Positions 56,701-64,000 of a stretch of DNA of 64,000 nt are shown in pieces; position 1 is the first letter of the stretch, and each line of letters starts with the position of its first letter. Under the pieces are notes generated by a model. The model worked only from the letters and a program-made list of their open reading frames with translations. It was not told where the DNA came from and did not search any database. A program made the translations under genes and the position numbers. This stretch comes from Sphingomonadales bacterium 32-65-25 (GTDB lineage: Bacteria; Pseudomonadota; Alphaproteobacteria; Sphingomonadales; Sphingomonadaceae), in the NCBI GenBank assembly GCA_002280855.1, contig NCEU01000001.1, positions 641,486 to 705,485 of the forward strand. The letters are read 5' to 3'.

Positions 56701-57902
56701 ATGACCAATATCTTCACCAATCCCGAGATGAACGATCTGCGCATGTCGGAAAAGGCGCGGCCGCTGTTCGATGCCGTTGTCCGTCACATCAACGACAATG
56801 TCGCGATCGTTGGAGCTGGGCGCCGGGGCAGTTGGAATTGCTGCAGACGGCGAAGGACAAGGCCAAGGCGGCGGGCCTGTGGAATTTCTTCCTGCCCAAT
56901 GCCGAAACCGGCGAGGGGCTGAGCAATCTGGACTATGCCTATATCGCCGCCGAACTGGGCAAGGTGCCGCTGGCATCGGAATCCTTGAACTGCTCGGCGC
57001 CCGACACCGGCAACATGGAAGTGCTGGAACGGGTAGGCACGCACGAGCAGAAGAAGCGCTGGCTGGAGCCCCTGCTCGCCGGTGAAATCCGCTCGGCTTA
57101 TGCCATGACCGAGCCTGATGTGGCCTCCTCTGATGCCAAGAACATCCGCACCCGCGCCGTGCGGGATGGCAAGGACTGGGTGATCAACGGCGAGAAATTC
57201 TATATCTCGGGTGCCGGTGATCCGCGCTGCAAGGTGATGATCGTGATGGTGCGCACCAGCGACGATGGCCCGGCGAGCAGCCAGCAATCCCAGATCCTGG
57301 TGCCGATGGACACGCCCGGCGTGAAAATCCTGGGGCCGATGCACGTGTTCAGCGAAGATCACGCGCCGCGCGGCCACATGCATCTGCGCTTTGAAAATGT
57401 CCGGGTGCCGTATGAAAACATCCTGCTCGGCGAAGGCCGCGGGTTCGAGATTTCGCAGGTACGGCTGGGGCCGGGGCGCATCCACCACTGCATGCGCACC
57501 ATCGGCAAGGCCGAGATCGCGCTGGATTACATGGTGAAACGCGGCAATTCGCGTGAAGCGTTCGGCCGCCCGCTGATCATGCTGGGCAAGAATCTGGAAC
57601 TGATCGCCCGCGCCCGCATCGAGATCGAGGCGATGCGGTTGATGGTGCTGAAGGCCGCCAAGGCAATGGACGTGCTGGGCAACCGCGAGGCGCGGGTGTG
57701 GGTGAGCATGGTGAAGGCGATGGTGCCGGAAAAGACCTGCCAGATCATCGACCAGGCCATCCAGATCCACGGTGCCGCCGGCATTTCGCAATGGACACCG
57801 CTGGCCGAACTCTATGCCGACGTTCGCCACCTGCGCTTTGCCGATGGTCCGGACGAGGTGCACCACATGGTTGTCGGACGGCACGAGACGGGGCTCCACT
57901 GA
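56701..57902 (+). pseudogene. Acyl-CoA dehydrogenase, frame broken near the N-terminus
   Basis: The first ~37 codons read MTNIFTNPEMNDLRMSEKAR up to HINDNV in one frame. Near 56805-56815 the family sequence jumps to another frame at WSWAPGQLELLQ (from about 56812) and runs intact to 57902. Homologous ACAD10/11-like proteins normally have about 15-17 more residues between these points, so a short deletion that is not a multiple of three has occurred. The rest is normal: AMTEPDVASSDAKNIRTRAV, FYISGAGDPRCKVMIVMVR, RIHHCMRTIGKAEIALDY, GREARVWVS-type helices and IQIHGAAGISQ. A TTG at 56832 could restart a 356-residue product lacking the first helices. Either a real pseudogene or a sequencing/assembly error. 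Confidence 0.75.
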
Positions 57903-57950
57903 TCGGTCAGCCCCCTCTTGCACTCGACGTCATCGAACTGGGGAAAGTCT

Positions 57951-58925
57951 TTACGAAGTTGGGCACGTGTTTTCGTTGGTCTGCCACATCTCGACGATTG
58001 TGCGGAGCGCCGTGACAAATGCCAGCGGCTGATCGAGCATGAGGTGGTGGCGCGCCTGCGGAATGGCGATGATCGGAATGTCGGTGCCGCCCAATTCCCG
58101 GACATAGTCGGCCGAGTCCGGTGTGAACAACAGGCTTTCCGCGCCATACACGATGGCCTTGCGGCCCGGAACGGCAACAACGCGCTTGCCCATCTCATGC
58201 CACCCCGGCTCCGCGTCGTTCTGACGGAAAACTTCGGGATCAAACTTCCAGGTCCATTCCTCGCCGCTCCGACGCAGCGAGTGAAAGGCCATGTAATCCA
58301 TCAGAAATGGCTCACCGACAGGCTGCGGCGGGGAAAGCACGTATCGGCTGCGCGCGGTGGGATAATCCGGATAGCGACGTTGGGGCTTGTCGGGGTCGCC
58401 CGAGCCCGGACGCCCGTTTCCCTGCCGGTTCCGCTCCTCGAGCACCTCGGGTCGCAGCACCATCATGTCGCACAGGATCAACCCGGAAAATCGTTCCGCC
58501 GCCAACGCCATCGCGGTCAAGCCGACTGAAGCGCCAAAGCTGTGCGCAATGATGACAGGCTTGGCCGGTCCATCGAACAGCCCAAGCGCCTCGGCAACCC
58601 CGACCATCTCCGCGCCGCGCGCCTGCGCGTCGCACTCGGGCCGGTTGGCGCTGTCGCCCATTCCCGACAGGTCATAGGCGATGACGTGATGGTCCCCCGC
58701 CAGAAACGGTGCGATGAACGCAAAGCACCGCGCATGCGCCAGAAAGCCATGCGTCATCAGGATCGGGGGATGCGAGCGGTCACCCCACCGAAAATAATGG
58801 ATGCGCGTTCCCGCTACGTCGATGAAGCCTTCCTCGCGCGGCACGGCGAGTGCGTCATGAAACCAGCCGGGCAGCGCATCGGGCCGCGGTGCCCAAAGCG
58901 GGTCGATGTCATCTCGTGCGTCCAC
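57951..58925 (-). CDS. Alpha/beta hydrolase
   Basis: A 324-residue alpha/beta-hydrolase fold protein. GTG 58925 has AAGGAG eight bases upstream; the frame continues to 59051 but lacks a ribosome site there. Motifs: oxyanion region LMTHGFLAHARCF, YDLSGMGDSANRPE, nucleophile Ser in IIAHSFGASVGL (x-x-S-x-G with His before Ser), late Asp in YGAESLLFTPDSADY, and catalytic His in PQARHHLMLDQPLAF. No signal peptide. Substrate unknown; epoxide-hydrolase or lactonase-like members share these features. Convergent with the broken acyl-CoA dehydrogenase, 48 bp apart. Confidence 0.85.
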   Translation of the reverse strand: MDARDDIDPLWAPRPDALPGWFHDALAVPREEGFIDVAGTRIHYFRWGDRSHPPILMTHGFLAHARCFAFIAPFLAGDHHVIAYDLSGMGDSANRPECDAQARGAEMVGVAEALGLFDGPAKPVIIAHSFGASVGLTAMALAAERFSGLILCDMMVLRPEVLEERNRQGNGRPGSGDPDKPQRRYPDYPTARSRYVLSPPQPVGEPFLMDYMAFHSLRRSGEEWTWKFDPEVFRQNDAEPGWHEMGKRVVAVPGRKAIVYGAESLLFTPDSADYVRELGGTDIPIIAIPQARHHLMLDQPLAFVTALRTIVEMWQTNENTCPTS

Positions 58926-59278
58926 GCATGGAGCTCCTTGCAAACCGCGCGCATTTAGCGGTCCTTTCAGGTCAGGACAAAGCCCTGAGATGCTGCAGGT
59001 TTGATGGTGACAGTGGCGAGAAGCTTCACCGGTGAACGACGTGAAGCGCATGGCGCCTTCCTGGGCGCAGCAGCATCGGCTGCCCAGCGTTGCCGCCGCG
59101 CAGCGCTGACCAACAAAATCAACGCCTCAGCGGCAAATTGGGCGACTGAGAAACGGGCCCAGTTGAAGGGCTCAAACGACTTCAAAGCGCAGGCTCCGGT
59201 GAGTTTGACCGTGCAAAGCCCTGGAAAATGGGGGAAAAAATCCCTCCGTCAGTAAAATCTATAATGAGAACAATAACT
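58926..59278. other. 353-bp gap between the hydrolase and tRNA-Ser
   Basis: No gene supported. Contains the upstream region of the alpha/beta hydrolase. On the minus strand, about 40 bp past the tRNA 3' end, a short GGGA-T6-CCC element (59230-59245) could end tRNA transcription. Confidence 0.45.
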
Positions 59279-59369
59279 TGGCGGAGCGGGAGGGATTCGA
59301 ACCCTCGATGAGCTTTTGACCCATACACACTTTCCAGGCGTGCGCCTTCGACCACTCGGCCACCGCTCC
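59279..59369 (-). tRNA. tRNA-Ser (anticodon GGA)
   Basis: On the minus strand the acceptor arms GGAGCGG and CCGCTCC pair fully, with discriminator G and encoded CCA. D-arm GCCGAGTGGTCGAAGGC, anticodon stem CACGC/GTGTG around the loop CTGGAAA (anticodon GGA), a long variable arm as in class II tRNAs, and T-arm GAGGG-TTCGAAT-CCCTC. All elements are intact; it reads UCC/UCU serine codons. Confidence 0.95.
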
Positions 59370-59514
59370 GCGCACTGGAAGGGGCCCGATAGCAAGCGAG
59401 GGGCGGCGCGTAAACCGCAGACGCAAAAGATATATGGCAAATGAAAAGGGGCGACCCTTTGCCGACGCCGCCGCTGCTGACGCGCCCCACTAGTTGAGAG
59501 ATGGCCCTCCGGTC

Positions 59515-59746
59515 TTACTGCAGCAACTGCGTGACACGCTGGGCCCACTGCTCGGCCCGCGCCAGCATCGCCTGCGCGGCCTGGTTCAGCATATGGCCGT
59601 TGGTCAAACTATTGGATTTTTGAGTAAATCTGTATCCTGGACCCGGCTGCGCGAAGCCTGCAGATTGGTGCTCTTCGCCGACAGGTTGTTCAGCGCCGTC
59701 TCCTGCCGGTTCTGCACGGCACCGATGTTGGCGCGATCGAGGAGGT
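59515..59746 (-). pseudogene. 3' fragment of a flagellin gene, frameshifted
   Basis: The minus strand encodes ANIGAVQNRQETALNNL then SAKSTNLQASRSRVQDTD, the classic start of the flagellin C-terminal D0/D1 domain. One base is missing near 59620, and the sequence resumes in another frame as SLTNGHMLNQAAQAMLARAE and WAQRVTQLLQ, then stop; this matches flagellin ends of the type MLAQANQ...LLQ. Only about 75 residues remain, so the rest of the gene has been lost. No other flagellar genes are in the window. Confidence 0.7.
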
Positions 59747-59779
59747 GTGGGTCATCCAGGCACTTCCGCAAAACAAACA

Positions 59780-59804
59780 CCGCTTTCGGTATGAACGAAA
59801 GCGG
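59780..59804 (-). terminator. Orphan Rho-independent terminator
   Basis: CCGCTTTCG and CGAAAGCGG form a 9-bp stem with a 7-base loop. On the minus strand it is followed by TGTTTGTTTT, so it is a good intrinsic terminator for leftward transcription. No minus-strand gene lies to its right; the next gene there (the CHAT gene) runs the other way. It looks like a relic of a lost gene. Confidence 0.6.
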
Positions 59805-59990
59805 CCGGCATAGGCGACCTGTTTATGTGGGCCCGAGCGCGAACAAGGGCGCTATCGCGGCATCGCCCTATCTGAACTTATCCTACGGAATAAAAACAAT
59901 TTTTCTGCGTCGGCTTCGACAACGCCATCGTCAGAACCGGCGAGTGAATTTCGGTTCCGGATTCGCAAGAATAGCCCTGCAGGAAAAACA

Positions 59991-62900
59991 ATGCTGCCGA
60001 AACTGGTTTCGGTTCACTGTGTCTGCGATTGCCAATCCGGTTACTGGCAGCTTGTGCGTAATCTAGGTCAGAATTTTGGTGTGCGGGTCGCCGTTGCACG
60101 GTGCCCCGGTGCGCCCCGCGTTGCTGTGTTCTCTGGCGTTCTCCTGTCTTTGACTTTGCTTACTGAGGCGCCGACACTCGGCGCTCCGCAACTCCCGTTG
60201 TCCGACGTGGAAGTCCGTGCGGCAAAATCCTGCGCCGATGCCGCCGTGACAAAGGGCAAAATCGCCGGCAAGCAGGCATCACCCAACTGCGCAGATGCCA
60301 GCGCAGGCAAGACTGCGCCTTCGAATGCTTCAAGCACGCAAAACCAGCCTGCCTTGGCAACGCAACTAGTCGAGACGATCCTGGGCGAGCGCTGCGTGGC
60401 GCAGGAACGCCCTGAATCCCCGGCATCCCGATTGCTTCCTCACGATCTGAGCATCACCTGCGAAGGCGTCGCGGTCGGGAGCCTGAGCTATTCCCTCATG
60501 TCGACTAGCACAGGCAGTTTGGCAGATGTGTTTCGGTCGAGCCGTCAGTTTGTGTCGATGGGATCCAAACTCGATTGTGAACCGCCAAAATCTCTGACTG
60601 CTGGCGATGCACAAGGGGGTGTCATCGCGTTCCCCTGTCGGCACCGGCGGGATGGTTGGCCAACCTTGGTGATGGTGAGTGCAGCTTCCAATGTGCTGCG
60701 CGTTGCTGAAGGTCCAGCATCGGCCTATCCCGTCCTGCGCCAATTGTCGGGATTGGAAGTTTCGACAACCTCGAGAACGCAGCAAGCAGAGCAGGTCCGC
60801 TCGCTTTGGTCTACGCCGATCGCCATCGGCAGCGCGGCGGAGAAAGAGAAAATCGCAGGCTATCTGAGCAATGCGCGTGCGTCTGCTGGACAGTCTGCCT
60901 TTGCCGCTGCCGAACGAGAATTTCGCAAGGCGCTGGAACTGCAAGTCCGCCTCTATGGCGAAGACGATATGGCGACGAACGATGTGCTGCTGGACCTTGC
61001 AGTCACCGTCAGCAATCAGGGACGCCATGACGAAGCCGAGGCCTTGATCCGGCGCGCCGCTCCGATCGTGGAAAAGTCCCCAAAGCCTGCCGATCGCGCC
61101 CGCATGAGCGGGTATCAGGCCTTTGTCGCGGCCAATAAGGGGAGCTCTGAAGAGGCGTTGATGCTCGCCCGCGCAGCGGCAGCGCAATGGCGCGATATCG
61201 TCGCGCAAGCCGCGGGCACGGGTTCGCGATCCTTGTCGCAGTTGCCGGGCATGACCAATGGGTTCGAAGCTGAACTGGCCATGGCGCTGAACCTGGAAGC
61301 AGGAATGTTGCTGCGTACTGGCGACGTCACCGGCGCCTATGCCAGCGCCGCCGAGGCTGCTCTGATCATCAAGCGCGTTGATGGTGAGCCATCGTGGTGG
61401 GAAAGCGACACGCTTGTCACGCTTGGTAACGTGAGCAGCGCACAGGGCCGCCTTTCAGCAGCCGAAGCCTATCTCAAGAAAGCGATCGACCTGCGCAAAC
61501 AGGCCTTTGGAGAAGGATTGGCCACCCTTCAGGCGCGTGTCGCGCTTGGGCGGGCCTATCAGGCTGAGCATATGAATGTTTCAGCCATCATTGTGTTTCG
61601 TGAAGCAATCGCGATTGCAAAGACGTTGCCAAGAGACACGGCTCCGATCCGTGCAGACGACATCATTCCGTTTGCCGAAGCCGTTGTTGAGGAAGCGGCA
61701 CGCTACAGCGACCCTTCGGCAAAGCTTGGTCTGTTCACCGAGGTGTTCGACGCCTTTCAAATGGTCAGTTCCCCGGTTTTTGACCGGACAATGGCCCTGA
61801 CGTCGGCGCGGCTCTCGACACAAACGCCGGGACTTTCGGATCTGCTGCAACGCCTGGATAGCGCAATGCAGAAGGAAGCTGGGCAGCGTCTGCAACTGGC
61901 AACCGAGCAAGCCCGATCAGTTGAGGACCGCAGCGCAGAAGCCGAAGAACAATATTCGACCGAGATTGCGGCGCAGGGCAAAATCATCGCCGAAGTGCGT
62001 AAAAATATCGTCGACAAGTTTCCCGATTTTTCGTCTCTGACCGATGCAAAGGGCCCGAATTTGGACCAGCTGCGCGGGCGTCTTGGTGTTGACGAAGGGA
62101 TGCTTGTTTACCTTGTTGGGAAAAAGACGTCATTCGTCCAGCTTGTAACGAGGAACAAGACCATAGTTGCACCGGTTCCCGTTGGAAGCGCAGCACTCGA
62201 GACGGTTGTGGCGCGCCTGAGGCGCGGCCTTGAGATTGAAGGGTCGTCAGTCAATGATTTTGACTTGGATGCTGCACATGGTTTGTATCAAGATCTCTTT
62301 GCTGGACTGAAAGACGAGATCGCCGACTTAAAGCGGCTTGTGATTGTTCCGGCAGGGGCATTGGCCAATCTGCCATTTGGCGTGCTGGTAACGAAGCCGC
62401 CCGCGCTCGGCCAATATGTTTCAGCCCATTGGCTGACCAATGATTTTGATATTTCCTATAGTCCGACGATCACATCCTTTGTGAATTTGCGATCGACGCG
62501 CTTGGTCGGCCAGCATGCCCGCAAATTGCTTGCTGTGGGCAATCCGGTGCTGGCACCGCTGCAACGGGTCGCGGCACAGGAAGCCGCGTTCGCCAGCGTC
62601 ATCAGCAGCTGCCAGTCGGGCGACATCATCCCGCCGGAATTGCTCCGCTCGCTTGCCTCCCTTCCGGATACAGCCAACGAAATTTATAATGTTTCCAAAG
62701 CGCTGGGTGGTAATGCAAGCGATATTCTTTTGGGCGGGCGGGCAACCGAACCCGCGCTGCGCGCGCGCAATCTGGCTGATTATCGAATTCTGTATTTCGC
62801 GACCCATGGTCTCTTGCCCGGGGAAATCCGCTGTCAATCGCAGCCCGGGATCGTGCTGACGCCGCCAAGCGAACCGGCAGAAACCCATTTTGGCGATGGA

Positions 62901-63278
62901 CTTTTTGACGCGAGCGAGATCGCAGCCTTGCCGATGACGGCCGATCTGGTTGTGCTGTCGGCCTGCAACACGGCGGCTTCCGGCAAGGCTGATGGCGGGC
63001 AGTCGCTGTCGGGCCTGGCAGCCTCATTCTTTCGGGCTGGCGCAAAGAGCCTGCTGGTGAGCCACTGGCAGGTGCCTTCGGCGGCGACTGGCGCACTCAT
63101 GTCGTCCATGTTCGCGACCCTTTCCAAGACTCCGAACATGTCCGTTGATACGGCCTTGCGCACGGCCCAGTTGGGCCTTTCGAAGGCCCCCGGATTTGCG
63201 CACCCGTTCTTCTGGGCGGCATTTGTCTTGATGGGTGACGGCGCCATAAAGCCCCTTGATGAAGAACAGCGCCAATGA
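59991..63278 (+). CDS. TPR-CHAT caspase-like protease, probably exported
   Basis: A 1095-residue protein. AGGA lies seven bases before ATG 59991, but a long n-region precedes the hydrophobic stretch VAVFSGVLLSLTLL (~44-57), so a later GTG may be the true start. Region ~60-290 is unassigned; ~290-560 holds helical TPR-like repeats (AAEREFRKALELQVRLYGED, AEAYLKKAIDLRKQAFGEG); a coiled coil spans ~620-680. The C-terminal CHAT domain (~700-1085) carries the caspase-type dyad His939 (YFATHGLLPG) and Cys992 (VVLSACNTAASG), plus SFFRAGAKSLLVSHWQV. Its stop overlaps the next gene (ATGA). Composition is clearly less GC-rich than the rest of the window, which suggests separate origin. Confidence 0.88.
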   Translation: MLPKLVSVHCVCDCQSGYWQLVRNLGQNFGVRVAVARCPGAPRVAVFSGVLLSLTLLTEAPTLGAPQLPLSDVEVRAAKSCADAAVTKGKIAGKQASPNCADASAGKTAPSNASSTQNQPALATQLVETILGERCVAQERPESPASRLLPHDLSITCEGVAVGSLSYSLMSTSTGSLADVFRSSRQFVSMGSKLDCEPPKSLTAGDAQGGVIAFPCRHRRDGWPTLVMVSAASNVLRVAEGPASAYPVLRQLSGLEVSTTSRTQQAEQVRSLWSTPIAIGSAAEKEKIAGYLSNARASAGQSAFAAAEREFRKALELQVRLYGEDDMATNDVLLDLAVTVSNQGRHDEAEALIRRAAPIVEKSPKPADRARMSGYQAFVAANKGSSEEALMLARAAAAQWRDIVAQAAGTGSRSLSQLPGMTNGFEAELAMALNLEAGMLLRTGDVTGAYASAAEAALIIKRVDGEPSWWESDTLVTLGNVSSAQGRLSAAEAYLKKAIDLRKQAFGEGLATLQARVALGRAYQAEHMNVSAIIVFREAIAIAKTLPRDTAPIRADDIIPFAEAVVEEAARYSDPSAKLGLFTEVFDAFQMVSSPVFDRTMALTSARLSTQTPGLSDLLQRLDSAMQKEAGQRLQLATEQARSVEDRSAEAEEQYSTEIAAQGKIIAEVRKNIVDKFPDFSSLTDAKGPNLDQLRGRLGVDEGMLVYLVGKKTSFVQLVTRNKTIVAPVPVGSAALETVVARLRRGLEIEGSSVNDFDLDAAHGLYQDLFAGLKDEIADLKRLVIVPAGALANLPFGVLVTKPPALGQYVSAHWLTNDFDISYSPTITSFVNLRSTRLVGQHARKLLAVGNPVLAPLQRVAAQEAAFASVISSCQSGDIIPPELLRSLASLPDTANEIYNVSKALGGNASDILLGGRATEPALRARNLADYRILYFATHGLLPGEIRCQSQPGIVLTPPSEPAETHFGDGLFDASEIAALPMTADLVVLSACNTAASGKADGGQSLSGLAASFFRAGAKSLLVSHWQVPSAATGALMSSMFATLSKTPNMSVDTALRTAQLGLSKAPGFAHPFFWAAFVLMGDGAIKPLDEEQRQ

Positions 63279-63904
63279 AGCGTGGCACCAGCCTTGGTCT
63301 GCTCGTGGGCGGTCTCATGATCGCTTCACAGTCCCTCGCGGCTCCGATGATCGTCGTCGAAGCGCGAGGCGCTGGTCTTCGACCCGGCATGCGCCTGGAC
63401 AGCGCGGCAACAATTGATCTGAAGGACGGGGAACGCGTTACCCTTATTGGTGCTGACGGCCAGGCTGTAACGCTGCGCGGCACCTATGCGGGCGTGCTGA
63501 CGAAGGCTGGTGGCGCAAGCCAGAATCCTCGGCTTGCGCTTGCCGCACTCATTTCAACGCGAAACGACCGTGCAAGCAAAGTCGGGGCGATCCGGTCCGG
63601 TGCAAATGCCGCGCCGCTGCCAGATCCATGGCTTATCGATGTTTCAAGATCGGGTGCGCGCTGCATTCGCGAGGGCCAGCGACCCATTTGGTGGCGGCCT
63701 GACGGTTCCGGGGAGACGAAGTTCACTGTCTATCCGATCGACCGCTCGTGGCGCGCCGATTTTGTGTGGCAAAAGGGGCAGACCGAAATGGCCGCGCCCG
63801 ATCTTGCGAAGCTGGATGGTGTAAAAACCTTTCTCATCCAGGTGCCTGGGCAGGATAACGCCATCAGTCTCAATGTCATTCCCGCTGATGTCGTCGATCC
63901 TTAG
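63275..63904 (+). CDS. Small exported protein coupled to the TPR-CHAT gene
   Basis: A 209-residue protein with signal peptide MKRGTSLGLLVGGLMIASQS (cut near LAAP). The mature part is predicted mostly beta (AATIDLKDGERVTLIGADGQ, KTFLIQVPGQDNAISLNV) with a Trp-rich stretch QRPIWWRPDGSGE and one Cys (GARCIREG). No family recognised. The 4-bp start/stop overlap with the CHAT protease suggests it is its substrate, inhibitor or anchor; that is inference. The gene ends directly at the short repeats near the right edge. Confidence 0.75.
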   Translation: MKRGTSLGLLVGGLMIASQSLAAPMIVVEARGAGLRPGMRLDSAATIDLKDGERVTLIGADGQAVTLRGTYAGVLTKAGGASQNPRLALAALISTRNDRASKVGAIRSGANAAPLPDPWLIDVSRSGARCIREGQRPIWWRPDGSGETKFTVYPIDRSWRADFVWQKGQTEMAAPDLAKLDGVKTFLIQVPGQDNAISLNVIPADVVDP

Positions 63905-63908
63905 TCAG

Positions 63909-63952
63909 CGACAACTATCTTGGCCGGTTTACCGACAACTATGATGGCCGGT
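63909..63952. repeat. Two 20-bp direct repeats, possible IS end
   Basis: CGACAACTATCTTGGCCGGT (63909) and CGACAACTATGATGGCCGGT (63933) match at 18 of 20 positions, 24 bp apart. They start four bases after the last stop codon. Spaced, imperfect repeats of this size are typical of IS21-family ends; the element body, if any, lies beyond the right edge. A GC-rich inverted repeat (GGGGC-GCA-GCCCC) follows near 63983-63995. Confidence 0.45.
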
Positions 63953-64000
63953 GTGGCCGCTGGTCAGGCTTGGTCGGAGGGCGGGGCGCAGCCCCGACCG

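Noticed and set aside
59494..60066. 190-codon plus-strand frame over the flagellin relic as an upstream gene of the CHAT protease
   Set aside because: The minus strand carries recognisable flagellin sequence, and the frame overlaps the CHAT start out of frame.
59279..64000. Classical genomic island integrated at the tRNA-Ser 3' end
   Set aside because: The foreign-looking segment is on the 5' side of the tRNA; no integrase and no duplicated tRNA 3' end were seen.

Overview
The window reads as one contiguous piece of a GC-rich alphaproteobacterial chromosome, most likely a sphingomonad (order Sphingomonadales). That is inferred from gene content and codon style: polyamine and tyrosine catabolism, type I secretion, secreted Asp-box propeller proteins and a full-length PutA. 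It has not been tested by alignment. No complete mobile element, CRISPR array or rRNA was seen. There is one tRNA (Ser, anticodon GGA). The right end, from about 59.7 kb, is visibly less GC-rich and carries relics.

Layout: 1-3.4 kb (minus) is a putrescine uptake and glutamylation operon (puuA-like, potF, potH, potI). 3.6-12.9 kb (plus) is a tightly overlapping four-gene operon of exported proteases: two paralogous WD40-caspases, a third caspase-fold protein and a trypsin-like serine protease. 12.9-15.8 kb (minus) holds ugd, a VOC protein and hpd. 15.9-20.0 kb is a divergent pair: a SLOG-like four-TM protein and a TIR-TM-FlgO-like-TPR protein, an architecture reminiscent of Thoeris. 20.1-23.3 kb holds a small lipoprotein, an Lrp regulator, glutaryl-CoA dehydrogenase and an FAH-family hydrolase.

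23.3-31.3 kb is a secreted ExeM/NucH-type nuclease with RTX repeats, divergent from its likely type I secretion system (TolC-like, ABC, HlyD-like). 31.3-53.4 kb contains four large exported Asp-box (BNR/VPS10-like) propeller proteins. Between them lie a small XRE regulator, a host-attachment-type protein, a TauE/SafE permease, phosphoglucomutase, and a PutA / D-serine-dehydratase-like / RidA operon. 53.7-58.9 kb holds an exported amidohydrolase, an exported metallo-beta-lactamase-fold enzyme, an acyl-CoA dehydrogenase broken near its N-terminus, and an alpha/beta hydrolase.

59.3-64 kb holds tRNA-Ser, a frameshifted 3' fragment of a flagellin gene, an orphan terminator, a TPR-CHAT protease gene with an overlapping small exported partner, and two short direct repeats that may be an IS end.

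The two most unusual points are the caspase/trypsin operon, with basic linkers and EF-hand loops that suggest a Ca2+-controlled proteolytic cascade, and the TIR/SLOG pair.
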